Shown piece by piece: positions 9,686 to 19,749 of a stretch of DNA of 64,000 nucleotides; within the stretch, counting starts at the first letter, position 1; every line of letters starts with the position of its first letter. The stretch covers positions 1-64,000 of the forward strand of contig NZ_JBNHEQ010000297.1 of the NCBI RefSeq assembly GCF_050016015.1, read 5' to 3'. Made by a program: the position numbers and the translations under genes. The stretch comes from Trichodesmium sp002260545 (GTDB lineage Bacteria > Cyanobacteriota > Cyanobacteriia > Cyanobacteriales > Microcoleaceae). The notes under the pieces were generated by a model that was given only the letters and a program-made list of their open reading frames with translations, had not been told where the DNA came from and ran no database searches.

Positions 9686-10996
9686 TTATTTTCCAGATAT
9701 TTCTTCGTTCTGAATTTCTCTTGCTACCTTTTGCACTTCACTAAAAACTCTGATTAAATTTCCACCCCAAATTTTTTGAATATCCTCTTCAGTATATCCC
9801 CGTGCTACTAATTCTTTTGTAATATTTGGCATTTCTGAAACATCATTTATTCCTCTAACTCCACCACCGCCATCAAAATCTGAACCAATACCAACATGAT
9901 TAATACCCATAACTTTTACCATATAATCTATATGGTCTACTACATCAGCAACAGTAGGTTTATTTTTGGGATATTTATCATTAATTAGATCATATTTTTC
10001 TCTAAATTTTTCTATTTCTACTTGACTCAGTTTTCCTTGCCAATAAGCAGTTATTTCTTTGGCAATTGTTTTCATTGCTTTTTTTCTTTCTGCTGTTTGG
10101 GGTAGTTTTTTAATATAGGTATCAAAAATACAAATTTGTACAACCCCACCATTCTCTTGAACAGCTTTTAACATTTCATCACTCATATTTCGAGGATGAT
10201 TTTCGAGAGACCTAGCACTAGAATGAGATGCAATAACTGGTGCTTTTGTTAACTTAATTACATCCCAGAATGTATCATCATGGACGTGAGAAATATCGAC
10301 CATGATACCTAAACGATTCATTTCTTTAACAACTTTTTCTCCTAGGTCACTTAACCCATTCCATTCTTGTTTTTTATCGGTAGAAGAATCGCCAAGTTCA
10401 TTGTTTTTGAAATGGGTGATTGTTATATATCTAATACCTTGGTCGTAGAAAAATCTAACATTACTAATATCTTTACCAATTGGATAGCCATTTTCCATTC
10501 CCATAAATATTGCCATTTTTCCCATTTTATCCAGCCGTTCAGCATCCTGTGGATTTAAGGCAAGTTCAACTTTATCTGAATTTTCCTCTGCCATCTTTTT
10601 TGTTATTTCAATCATCTTAATGGCTTTTGCTTTTGCCTGTTCGTGACCTTGGCGATCGCGTTCTTTTTGAGGAGTAAATATTGCCATAAAGACCGCATCT
10701 AATCCACCTTCTTCCATCCGAACAATATCCCATTGACCACTGTCTAATTCTCCTGGTTGATGTCTGATATTGGGTTGAAAATCAGGATATCTATATTGAC
10801 GATAAGGCCAGTCTATATGACCGTCAATTGTTAAAACTTTTTCGTGTATTTCTTCAGGAGTTAATACTTTCTTTTGCTGCTCTTGAGTTACTTCAGGAGA
10901 TGGTGGTAATTTTTTGTTAGAGATGGTACATCCATTTACTGTTAAAGAAAGTAGAATTATTGACAGTGATAAGACGGGATTTTTTGATAAATTCAT
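9686..10996 (-). CDS. Membrane dipeptidase (peptidase M19), lipoprotein
   Basis: The 436-residue protein starts at an ATG preceded by GAGGTG. Residues 1-23 are a signal peptide ending in a lipobox-like TVNGC, so a lipoprotein anchored outside the cytoplasmic membrane is likely. The catalytic domain has the zinc-site features of renal-dipeptidase (M19) enzymes: the HxD pair in TIDGHIDWP (about 57), GMENGYPIG, ITHFKNNELGDSST, VDISH (about 235), VIASHSSAR and VGIGSDFDGGGG (about 370). The family hydrolyses dipeptides, including some with D-residues. It is monocistronic. Confidence 0.92.
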   Translation of the reverse strand: MNLSKNPVLSLSIILLSLTVNGCTISNKKLPPSPEVTQEQQKKVLTPEEIHEKVLTIDGHIDWPYRQYRYPDFQPNIRHQPGELDSGQWDIVRMEEGGLDAVFMAIFTPQKERDRQGHEQAKAKAIKMIEITKKMAEENSDKVELALNPQDAERLDKMGKMAIFMGMENGYPIGKDISNVRFFYDQGIRYITITHFKNNELGDSSTDKKQEWNGLSDLGEKVVKEMNRLGIMVDISHVHDDTFWDVIKLTKAPVIASHSSARSLENHPRNMSDEMLKAVQENGGVVQICIFDTYIKKLPQTAERKKAMKTIAKEITAYWQGKLSQVEIEKFREKYDLINDKYPKNKPTVADVVDHIDYMVKVMGINHVGIGSDFDGGGGVRGINDVSEMPNITKELVARGYTEEDIQKIWGGNLIRVFSEVQKVAREIQNEEISGK

Positions 10997-11161
10997 CTAA
11001 ATTACACCTCAAAATTAGCATTACAAAAAGGTAGGGTTCAATAATTAATTATTAATAATTAATAATTACCTCTTCCCTAATAGAAGGATTACTGAAAAAG
11101 AAATTTTTTTCTCCCTGAAAGGAGAGGCTTTAAATCTTAATTTCTAGGTCAACAAGTAATT

Positions 11162-11485
11162 AGGGCTTCCTGAATCAATCTCAAAGCATTTACAAGAAAT
11201 AAGGTGTCTTTTTAGGTCGTTCAATAATTGATAATTGATAATGGATAATTACCTCTCTCTAAAAGGAAGAGGATTGAATAAAAGGAAAATAAATTCATTG
11301 TTTCTCCTTGCTAATGAGGGGCTTTAAACCTTAATTATTCGGTAAAAAGTACCAGGTTTTCAGCCCTTAATGCACGGTTCCCGAAAAATCAAAAATTTAG
11401 TATTTTCGGCAAGAGTCGGGAAAAAAATTACTCCACTACTCCCCCGCTCCCCTACTACTTAAAAAATACTTTTTCACCAAACCCT
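11162..11485 (-). repeat. Family A repeat, copy 2, with nested family-B insertion
   Basis: The left arm (AGGGCTTCCTGAATCAATCTC) and right arm (CTTTTTCACCAAACCCT) match family A. The middle, about 11220-11340, is replaced by a second repeat type running from GATAATGGATAATTACCTC to GGGGCTTTAAACC. That same type stands alone at about 7306-7430 and 32611-32730. This gives the order of insertion: A first, then B into A. Confidence 0.7.
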
Positions 11486-12054
11486 AATTATAAGTATTAG
11501 GAAACAGGGAACTTATCTCTGATAATACTTTCAGTAATCAGGATTTCTATAATACTTAGATACAAAATTCTAGGTTTTAGGGAATAGGGGACAGAGAATA
11601 GGGAATAAAAATACAAGTGTATCTCATGCTTACTGAGAAATACTATAAAGTTCAACTTAATCCTTAAAAGAAGTCATACCAAATCTAATTTATTTTGGCT
11701 ATATATTTGAAAAAAAGCGGTATCTATTATAGCAGCTTTAAAAAGTCATGCTATATTTTATAGCTGGGAAAAATAACAATGAAAAGAACTAAAATTACTG
11801 AATATAAAGCATTTACTCCGTAAGCATTTAGCTCATCCTACGGAATGCTCCGCAAACATGTCGCTCCGCGTTTCGGCTGTCGCCGACATGAAAAACGCGC
11901 GTTGTGCGCTAGCTAAACAGCTTTTTAATAATAAATAAAGCAAGTATTAGCTTAACTTCTACTACATTTTTAACCGATAATATGATTGACACTTATTAAT
12001 CTTTCATTTTTATTGCTGATAGCTAAAAGCTAACCCCTATTAGCTGTTTCATAA

Positions 12055-12796
12055 ATAGTGAATATACATTCTCCCTCGTTAAGGTCAGTTTTTCTTCCAA
12101 TACTTTTAATTATCCTTAAATTTATCAATACTAATTCCTACTTATGAGGCAATCAATTAATAGCTAATAGCTGACTGCTGAATACTTAGGTTAGAGCTAA
12201 GGGTAGGAGGTTGAGAAAATCATCAAAATATTTACTATTTAGAGAGAAGTTTCAAAGTATTGATTGACTATTCTGAATCTAACCCCCTATTCTTACACAG
12301 AGCTGTTAATTATAAATATTCTGTTACTATAATTTCTCAAGTTTTGTCTTTTCAGCTTTATAATAATAGCTAGATTAATCTATTTTCTTGAACTCCCAGA
12401 GTCAAGGTAGTGCTTGAAAAATTTTATAGTGAATATACATTCTCCCTCGTTAAGGTCAGTTTTTCTTCCAATACTTTTAATTATCCTTAAATTTATCAAT
12501 ACTAATTCCTACTTATGAGGCAATCAATTAATAGCTAATAGCTGACTGCTGAATACTTAGGTTAGAGCTAAGGGTAGGAGGTTGAGAAAATCATCAAAAT
12601 ATTTACTATTTAGAGAGAAGTTTCAAAGTATTGATTGACTATTCTGAATCTAACCCCCTATTCTTACACAGAGCTGTTAATTATAAATATTCTGTTACTA
12701 TAATTTCTCAAGTTTTGTCTTTTCAGCTTTATAATAATAGCTAGATTAATCTATTTTCTTGAACTCCCAGAGTCAAGGTAGTGCTTGAAAAATTTT
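12055..12796. repeat. Perfect 371-bp tandem duplication
   Basis: Bases 12055-12425 and 12426-12796 appear identical over 371 bp, with unit start ATAGTGAATATACATTC. Neither copy contains a gene. The identity implies a recent duplication, or an assembly duplication. Confidence 0.85.
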
Positions 12797-12945
12797 ATAT
12801 TGATTAGTTGAACCACTTATCTGGAAGACAAAGGGGGAAAGTAGACAACCGAGAAAATTTAATGGTTTATTCCTCAGCTTGAAATTGTCACAGTTTATCT
12901 AACTCCAACGTAAACATTCAGCTATTAGCTTTCAGCTCTCAGCAA

Positions 12946-13200
12946 TAATACCATTTCTCAAAAACTTTATCTATTTCAGAGTAGGGGAGTGTAGGGACGT
13001 TGCACAGGCAAAAATGCGTTTTCCGTTCCGGAATGCTCCGCAAACATGTCGCGTAGCGATACGTCTGTACGGGAGAAGTAAAAATAATGATAATTAATAT
13101 TAAATTGCCTCAAATCATAAAAAATGTGATTCTACCAAGATAATTACTTAATAACTGAAGCATTAATCAAGTAATGCATTACTTTTGGTAATTGCTATAA
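12946..13200 (+). repeat. Family C repeat, copy 2, with insertion in its palindrome
   Basis: It is the same element as 7755-7967. Here the internal palindrome is split: arm GTAGGGACGTTGC (12991-13003) and arm ACGTCTGTACGGG (13061-13073) are separated by 57 bp containing CGTTCCGGAATGCTCCG. That GC-rich small repeat is also seen near 11840, 24560 and 46470. Confidence 0.7.
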
Positions 13201-13364
13201 GACCCTATTTTTAAGGGAGTAGTTTAAATGAATATAGACTTACAAATTTTCTAGTAATATTTTAATTATGGCTGATTTAATATAGCTTTAAACCCACACC
13301 AAAAACAATACCTGATACCTGACTGCTGAATACTTACACTCCAACAACTCGACAACAAAAAAAT

Positions 13365-14399
13365 ATGAATTTTGGTAAATGGTTAGGATTTTTTAGTTTG
13401 CTTATTTCCCTATATATCCTTTGGGAAATTCAACGACTTGTACTATTAATATTTGCTGCAATAGTTTTAGCAACTGCCTTAAATAGATTAGTACAGAAAT
13501 TTAATAGATGGGGTCTTAAAAGAAACTTAGCTGTAATTGCTACTTTAAGTTTAGCAGCATTAATTATGCTGCTATTTTTGTTGCTAGTTGTACCACCTTT
13601 TATTACCCAGTTTCAAAAATTAGTTGCCTTAATACCTGATGTATTTATAGAAGTCCGCTCTCAACTTGTGCAATTATATCGACAAAGACCCGATCTATTT
13701 CCAGCACCACCTACTGCCACTGATATGCTAGTACAAACACAAACATTAGGTACTCAATTATTTAGCAACTTTTTTAAGATTTTTTCTAATACTTTTATCG
13801 TATTCTTACAGGTACTTTTAGTATTTGTATTAACAATAATGTTTTTGGTTAATGCTCAAGCTTATCGACGAGTAGGATTACTTTTATTTCCTTCTTTTTA
13901 TCGGCGACGTGCAGATGAAATTCTATCAAAATGCGAGGTAGCTTTAGGTAATTGGTTTGGTGGAATAGTAATTAACTCTCTTTTTGTGGCGACCTGTAGT
14001 GGTATTGGTTTATTACTATTACAAATTGATTTAGTTTTGACTCATGCTTTACTCGCAGGTTTACTCAATTTTATTCCTAATATTGGTCCGACTATGAGTA
14101 TAGTCTTTCCCATAATGGTTGCTCTTTTAGATGCTCCTTGGAAAATAGCTGCAGTAGGAGTTTTATATATTATTATTCAGAATCTTGAAAGTTATTGGCT
14201 AAGTCCAACTGTTATGGCAAAACAAGTCTCGCTTTTACCTGCTGTTACTCTAGGATGTCAAATTTTCTTCACTACTTTTTTTGGAATTTTAGGTTTGATT
14301 TTAGCTCTACCTTTAACAGTAGTAGCTAAAACTTGGATTGAGGAAACTTTATTCAAAGATATCTTAGATCCTTGGCAACAAAAAACCTCTATACTGTGA
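13365..14399 (+). CDS. AI-2E family transporter (TqsA/PerM-like permease)
   Basis: The 344-residue protein has about seven membrane segments. It has the typical tandem hydrophobic N-terminus, a soluble stretch (about 85-125) and the conserved C-terminal signature: HALLAGLLNFIPNIGPTMS (about 225), VLYIIIQNLESYWLSPTVMAKQVSLLPAVTL, and ILGLILALPLTVV. Family members include the E. coli autoinducer-2 exporter TqsA and Na+/H+ antiporter-like proteins, so no substrate can be assigned. Cyanobacteria usually carry several copies. No Shine-Dalgarno site is evident before the ATG. Confidence 0.9.
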   Translation: MNFGKWLGFFSLLISLYILWEIQRLVLLIFAAIVLATALNRLVQKFNRWGLKRNLAVIATLSLAALIMLLFLLLVVPPFITQFQKLVALIPDVFIEVRSQLVQLYRQRPDLFPAPPTATDMLVQTQTLGTQLFSNFFKIFSNTFIVFLQVLLVFVLTIMFLVNAQAYRRVGLLLFPSFYRRRADEILSKCEVALGNWFGGIVINSLFVATCSGIGLLLLQIDLVLTHALLAGLLNFIPNIGPTMSIVFPIMVALLDAPWKIAAVGVLYIIIQNLESYWLSPTVMAKQVSLLPAVTLGCQIFFTTFFGILGLILALPLTVVAKTWIEETLFKDILDPWQQKTSIL

Positions 14400-14495
14400 A
14401 ATAATTGCCACAGTTAATAGTTGATAATTAATGATTAATATTTGGTATTTTTTATAGATACATAAGATGAAAAAAGTAATCAAAATTTTTGACTT

Positions 14496-14750
14496 TTATT
14501 CATCTTCTGGTGTTAGAGACCTCACAGTTTCTTGAATTGACCCAATAGCAAATCCCAAAATTGCACCTACTATCGCATAAGTACGAGGTGCTTTTGCACT
14601 ACTATACCCTTTATCTATTTTAGTTAAATTACAACATTGATAAGGATTTTTACTCATCTCAGCTGCAGCTAATCCAATCACTGAACCCATCAAAGCTATC
14701 ATTACTCCAGAAAATATAACTTGTTTCAGATTAAATTTTTTTTCTTCCAT
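14496..14750 (-). CDS. Small conserved membrane protein, 84 aa
   Basis: I place the start at the ATG at 14750, 10 nt after a strong GGAGG. A TTG two codons upstream gives the longer frame. The protein has two predicted membrane helices (about 12-31 and 59-77) joined by a short loop with a CC pair. The C-terminus is acidic (TPEDE). It looks like a small cyanobacterial inner-membrane protein without known function. It is convergent with the AI-2E transporter gene and about 100 bp from it. Confidence 0.65.
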   Translation of the reverse strand: MEEKKFNLKQVIFSGVMIALMGSVIGLAAAEMSKNPYQCCNLTKIDKGYSSAKAPRTYAIVGAILGFAIGSIQETVRSLTPEDE

Positions 14751-16410
14751 TACCAAGTCACCTCCAAAATTATATTAATTAAGTACCTGTGCAAAATTAA
14801 TTTAACATTTTTCAAAAAGTCGAAAGTAGAGAATAGGGGAAATAAATATACTTGTATACTTTATAAGTATAAGTAGATAAACAATAATTTGGTCTACTTA
14901 ATTATGTTCCGGTGTTCTTTCTCAACAATCCTTTTCTATTTAATTTAACCTACCTACTTAATATATAGCAATCCTATTTATACCAGTTTTCATTAATATA
15001 GAGTACAGAGATTTGAGTTTAAAGAAAGAAAGAAGAAAGAAAGAAGGCTTTAGTTATCTAGGAGAGAAGGAAGAAGTAATGCAAGTCATGAAGTGAAAAC
15101 CGCTATAAGTTGTAATATTTTAGTGGTAGGGGCGTTTCATGTTGTGGAGCAAAACGGTTGTTAGCTTACACATAACTATAGTTAACACCTTTACAGGAGT
15201 CAGGAGTCAGAATTTACTCATGTTTTTAGCTTAAATTAACTATTATAAAAATTGTCACAACCAATGCGCAGATTGCTATAGTATTTCCAGATGAGTTGTA
15301 AAATGATTATTGTCATTTTTGCTTCTGCCAAACACTCTCTTATTTTCTATTCCATCAAATATATAATTCTCTATTCACATCTAAAATGTAAATCCGATAA
15401 TATATAATGACTACCTATGAAAAATCATCAGTGAATTTTGACTCAGAAGTAATACCCAAAAAAGCTCCTAGAAAACCTAAATATTAAGAGACTTAATTTA
15501 TCACTAAATCTAAAAAAGGGAATAGGAAGTAGGGAGTAGGGATTACGAATTAGGAAGTAGAGAACATACAAGAATATACAACTATTGGCAACTAAAAAAT
15601 AGTCTGGAAATATTGACCATAAAATTAGGTCTCAAGCCTATCCTTTTAAGGGGATGAAAAAATTAACTTCAGTATTTCAAGCCTCTCTATTCCAGGAGAT
15701 ACTAATAACTATTAACTGATAACTGAAATGACCAAAATATAGTTAGTTTGATTTAGAGGTTTAGTCACCAAATCCCTACTTTTACTATTAGCTATAAATA
15801 AATGTAAGTAAATTCATCCCATTCGTTTCAGTATTAATATTTTTTTGATAAACACTCTTTAGGTCAATAGTAGTCCTAGGCTTTTTCTCACTCCTAACAT
15901 ATACAAGTTTTTGATTTTAGAGAATCAGGAATAGGGAATCAGGAAAGAGAAAAAAATATTCTACCTCATTGATCAAAGAACCGCTATATACAAATAATTT
16001 ACCATTGCTGAATGACTGTATGAAATAGATTCTAATTTCTTCGGAGTAAGGAGTTATAAGTCAGGAGTTAAAAAAGTATTTTTCTGTTAATTTATTCTAA
16101 ACCAAATATAATTTTACTATTATATAGCAATCCTAAATAGGTTGCGACAAATCAAAAAGTATATAAAAAAACTGAAACTCTTACCAGTTAAGTGTTCCCT
16201 GTTCCCTGTTCCCTGTTCCCTAAAAGCAGTAAGATTTTTATCCACAAATATGCGGAGGATTGCTATATTAATGACTCTTAATTTAGCTTAACTACTTACC
16301 TCATACCTCAAATTAGCATTGCTAATAATTTTCCCTACCTTGCTTATATCTTTCTTCTAGCATAGTTTTAACTATTTTTACTTGTTAACAGTCAAAAAAT
16401 TCATAAAAAT
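14751..16410. other. Intergenic region, 1.7 kb
   Basis: No convincing gene. Pieces of the ATAGCAATCCTA...GATTGCTATAG repeat (family D) span about 14967-15285, and a full copy lies at 16122-16268 with TGTTCCC heptamers inside. Runs such as AAGAAAGAAAGAAGAAAG (about 15020) and GGGAATAGGAAGTAGGGAG (about 15518) are degenerate heptamer tracts. A family-B fragment lies at about 15630-15720. Confidence 0.6.
16122..16268 (+). repeat. Family D dispersed repeat (ATAGCAATCCTAAATAGG...), copy 1
   Basis: The element runs from TATAGCAATCCTAAATAGG to GGAGGATTGCTATAT, so its ends are inverted repeats (ATAGCAATCC/GGATTGCTAT). A second close copy is 18811-18950. A copy carrying a nested element is 50519-50810. 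It is non-coding and MITE-like. Confidence 0.75.
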
Positions 16411-17022
16411 TCAATCAATGTTACAAGCATCCAAGCGAGCTAAAAAGTAGACTGCTGACTTAGCTCCATAAGGAGAACTCCACCAAGCAAGAGGAAGACC
16501 ACCTGGAGGTGTTTCTAAGCTAAATTTGAGATTTTTATAAGGTATTGGTTTACCTTTTGATCGTACTCCAATTTTTTCAGCCACACTCTCCATAACTTTC
16601 ATATCAATTTGAGAAATATCAAAAGTTCCACCCATACTTTCATAAACTTTTTTTTGTACGCTAAAGCCAAAACGTCCATTACTATACTTAATCCAAAGTT
16701 GATCAATTAAATTAATTACACTACATGGAAATTTTATAACATCATCAGGAACCAGGTTTTCCTTATCAGTTTTACCAGATATTTCTAACATAACTCTTGC
16801 AGTTTCTTGATCTGCTTCTTTCCATTTACCTGCTGCTAATAAATCTCTCAATTTTCCATAACGGTAAATATCAGAAATTAACATTAGTGCTTGATCTAAT
16901 TTTTTTTCTAATTCCGCCACTCTTTCTGATAATTCTAACTCTCTGGGATTCTGTTCTACTGATAGAGACTCATCAGTGGAAGTAGATGTTATTGGCTCTT
17001 TTGTTTCTGGTTCGTTAGACAT
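16411..17022 (-). CDS. GUN4 domain-containing protein
   Basis: The 203-residue protein has an acidic, Ser/Thr-rich tail (1-30), a short coiled coil (about 28-52, ELSERVAELEKKLDQAL) and then a GUN4 domain (about 55-200). Diagnostic blocks are LRDLLAAGKWKEADQET, IDQLWIKYSNGRFGFSVQKKVYESMGG and LPLAWW. GUN4 proteins bind protoporphyrin IX/Mg-protoporphyrin and stimulate Mg-chelatase. Cyanobacteria also have paralogues with coiled-coil N-termini whose roles are unclear, and this one is of that kind. A GAGAAG stretch precedes the ATG. Confidence 0.9.
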   Translation of the reverse strand: MSNEPETKEPITSTSTDESLSVEQNPRELELSERVAELEKKLDQALMLISDIYRYGKLRDLLAAGKWKEADQETARVMLEISGKTDKENLVPDDVIKFPCSVINLIDQLWIKYSNGRFGFSVQKKVYESMGGTFDISQIDMKVMESVAEKIGVRSKGKPIPYKNLKFSLETPPGGLPLAWWSSPYGAKSAVYFLARLDACNID

Positions 17023-17497
17023 AATTACTTCTCAATTTTTCTCAAAAATAACTAATCTTTGTGAGCAAGTTTTGAACAATAAAGAATTCAGGAATCAAAA
17101 TTTATATAGCCTAATTTATTGTATCTAAGTTTAGTACAATGATTCTATGAGATTAGGTTAACAAGGATGAAACCTTAATTTTATAATTCAAAAAAAACTA
17201 TTTCAAAACCTACTGCTACTGTAGTTCATAAACCAGCGAATTTGCTGTAATTATGATTAGTAATTATTTAGTAGGGCTGATTAAATAAATTTCTTTAAGA
17301 TACCTAGCAACAATTAAGATGTGGTTTTCTTAATTTAAAGCTATATTTGAATCTATTACTAATTACAGAATTTTGGAAATTGATGAAGTACAAAGTTTGA
17401 TAACTTTAGGCAATAGGGAATAAAAATTATTATTAGACTTTACCTCATCATCCAGGGAAATTTCTGTAATTATATCTCCTGAGTCCTGATTCCGACT
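17023..17497. other. Intergenic region, nothing recognised
   Basis: 475 bp of AT-rich sequence. I see no gene and no full repeat, only a fragment GGGCTGATTAAAT near 17275. Confidence 0.5.
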
Positions 17498-18460
17498 TCA
17501 AAACTGACTATGATTAATAATTGACTTACTAATAGTTTCACTAACAACCTGATTACCTTCAGGACTTAAATGAATATGGTCTCTATACAAATTAGCAGGT
17601 TCTGAGACAGATTTAAAAATAGGTAATAAATCTAGATATATAATATTTTCAGCTACAGTAAAATTATCTAAACGTTCACGAGTTTTAATTTCATAATCAC
17701 GAGGTCCTGGTTCACCTACTTCCCGGAGTAAAGGAGTCATTGCTAGAATAAATTTAGCATTGTTTTGATTAGTAATTTCCTGGATTTTTTTAATCGCTTC
17801 TAAATTAAAATCAACCCTATCTCCTTCTTCTTCAATCTCTGGAACTTTTGGTGCTGGTAATAAATAACGACTTATCACTTCAGCTATTGCAAAAGGAGGT
17901 TTCTTGTCTGGATAATTCCGATCTACTCCTACCACTAATGAACTAGGTGCTTTAGCAAATAAATCATCAGTATTAATCAGTAATACTATAGTTTGAGAAT
18001 CAAATAAACCGAACTTTTCTAAATAAGCAAGTTCATTTCTAGGACCCCAAGAATTAGCTGAAGCATTAAGAACTTCAACAGTTTTATCTTGACCTAATTT
18101 TTCATTTAATTGGTTTTGTATAATTGCAGAAATTGTGTCATCTTGGTCAGTCCACCAATTACCATTAGCCACAGAGTCTCCTACTAAAAATATTCTCAAT
18201 TTACTATTTTCTCTTGACTCTTGTATCGGCTCAGAACGCATAGAATACTGATTAATTTTTATCTGGTTGCCAAAGCGACTCACATTTTGATTTGGTTTCA
18301 AAAGATAACCAATTTGACTATCTGCATTATAAGTAAGAGGATTACCAAAACCAACGACTAACCGGAGTCCTATTTCTAACATCCCCAATAAGCCAATTAT
18401 AATTGCTGAAACTATTAATAGAGCTTTCACTAATCTAAAATTCCTAATAAATTTTGCCAA
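17498..18460 (-). CDS. Membrane-anchored SGNH/GDSL-type hydrolase
   Basis: The 320-residue protein has one N-terminal membrane helix (about 12-36) followed by an extracytoplasmic domain. Catalytic blocks of the SGNH fold are visible: VGDSVANG (block I Ser, about 94), NASANSWGPRNE (block II Gly/Asn region) and DHIHLSPEGNQ near the C-terminus (block V Asp/His). Such proteins de-esterify or acylate-modify cell-surface polymers, and the substrate is unknown. The frame opens with TTG because an in-frame TAA lies immediately upstream. A GTG at residue 11 is the alternative start. Confidence 0.8.
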   Translation of the reverse strand: MAKFIRNFRLVKALLIVSAIIIGLLGMLEIGLRLVVGFGNPLTYNADSQIGYLLKPNQNVSRFGNQIKINQYSMRSEPIQESRENSKLRIFLVGDSVANGNWWTDQDDTISAIIQNQLNEKLGQDKTVEVLNASANSWGPRNELAYLEKFGLFDSQTIVLLINTDDLFAKAPSSLVVGVDRNYPDKKPPFAIAEVISRYLLPAPKVPEIEEEGDRVDFNLEAIKKIQEITNQNNAKFILAMTPLLREVGEPGPRDYEIKTRERLDNFTVAENIIYLDLLPIFKSVSEPANLYRDHIHLSPEGNQVVSETISKSIINHSQF

Positions 18461-19560
18461 TTATTGATTTTACTTTCAATGATTTAGTTTTAAACTTTAG
18501 AGTTATCAATCTTTTTTTGTCAACCTCGATTACTTGATACTAATCCTGAATAGATTTTCCTAAATTAAATAATAACTCAATTCCAATCAAAACCATTCCA
18601 ACTATAGCTGCTAAGGACTTACTACCGTTCTATGCAACTTCTATATCCACTCCCAAATTTTACAAAAATCATAACTAAAAATAGGATAAATATATAGTAT
18701 TTCTCATCCTTTATGAAGTACAGTTGTCTTGATTTTTTTCTTTTCACTGTTCCTAGTTTAAAATGTTCCCTAAAGCCTACAATTTTAGACCTCACCAGTA
18801 TGATAATTACTATAGCAATCCTAAATAGGTTGTGACAAATTAAAAAGTAAATAAAAAAGTTGAAACTCCTTCCTGTTCCCTGTTCCCTATTCCCTCTTCC
18901 CTAAAAAGCAGTAAGATTTTTGCCACGAATATGCGGAGGATTGCTATATATATAATTAATATCCAACCACAAATAAATTGTAACTCAATTGCTTCTGCAC
19001 GATAACTTTTGAGTACAGTATTTTGGCAATTTTTTGATAGTTTTTAAGATAATTTTAAGTAAATTAGATTTTACTTAAAATTGTCATACAGAAATCAAAT
19101 TTTAAGTATATTTTTAGCTATAGAGTAAGTAAGTTGGTTTAATTATCCTTCTCGATCTCGCAATTTACCTTCCGTTATAATCTTTAATTTAACCAGAAGA
19201 GAATTGCTGGGCATGGGGCTTCAAAATCCTGACAAACAATATGTTAAAATAACTTCTATCAGGAGTAGCGGTAAAAAGCACCTGTAATAAAACATAGACA
19301 AAAACTAACGAGTATGGGGTTCAATTGAGTAAGTCAAGCGTCAACCCATGAAAAGCTAAAACTCGTATTGGGCGTCCTTAACTAGCTATTAGCTTTTCCT
19401 TACGGAATGCTGCGCAAACAGCATTTAGCAGGAGCGCTAAAATCCGAGGGTTTAAGTCCCCCACTATATTTGAAAAATTAGTGGTGCGTGTTAATGGGGG
19501 GTTTCAATCCCCCATTATACACAGTGAAAAGCTAATAGCTGACTGCTGACCGCTGACTGC
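18461..19560. other. Intergenic region upstream of btpA
   Basis: No gene is seen. It contains a family-D repeat (18811-18950) and a GC-rich small repeat (about 19380-19440). Imperfect repeats of the type GGGTTTAAGTCCCCCA/GGGGTTTCAATCCCCCA lie at about 19449-19520. The ensuing 19560-19690 segment is described separately. Confidence 0.6.
18811..18950 (+). repeat. Family D dispersed repeat, copy 2
   Basis: 140 bp from TATAGCAATCCTAAATAGG to GGAGGATTGCTATATA, colinear with 16122-16268 and with TTCCCTG-type heptamers at the same internal position. Confidence 0.75.
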
Positions 19561-19690
19561 TACGTCAATGAGTCGCCATAATCTCTGATGCTAAACGGCG
19601 GTGGGTCTCATCGTTGCTGTCTGTGGAGGCTTAGACCTTAGTCAGCCCTTGAAGCAGAAAACTCAAACTGCAAAGTTGAGAAACTCCCAT
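19561..19690 (+). ncRNA. Orphan IS200/IS605 right-end (omega-RNA-like) remnant
   Basis: The string GGCGGTGGGTCTCATCG (about 19597) is followed by GAGGCTTAGACCTTAG and then CCTTGAAGCAG. A hairpin, CTCAA-loop-TTGAG, comes next and then CTCCC. This resembles the 3' guide-RNA scaffold and right end that follow tnpB genes in cyanobacterial IS605/IS1341-type elements, where CCxTTGAAGCAG plus a terminal hairpin is characteristic. No tnpB precedes it here, so it would be an orphan end or solo remnant. The match is from memory of family features, not an alignment. Confidence 0.4.
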
Positions 19691-19749
19691 TATACCCCTT
19701 GCGGTTAACGGCGAGTAAACTTCACATAACCGTGGTTTCAGGTAAACCC

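Larger units (their letters stand above)
10997..13364. other. Intergenic repeat cluster, 2.4 kb
   Basis: No gene is seen. The stretch is filled with a family-B repeat (about 11039-11157), a family-A repeat with a nested family-B copy (11162-11485), a GC-rich small repeat (about 11838-11935), a perfect 371-bp tandem duplication (12055-12796) and a family-C repeat (12946-13200). Confidence 0.75.

Noticed and set aside
15407..15487. 26-codon frame MTTYEKSSVNFDSEV...
   Set aside because: A TATAAT sits directly at the start, there is no Shine-Dalgarno site and I know of no family. Too little to call.
19440..19530. tRNA-like TTTAAGTCCCCC / TTTCAATCCCCC segments
   Set aside because: They lack an acceptor stem and anticodon arm. 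The same strings recur at 30.7 kb as part of a dispersed repeat. I found no tRNA or rRNA gene in the window.
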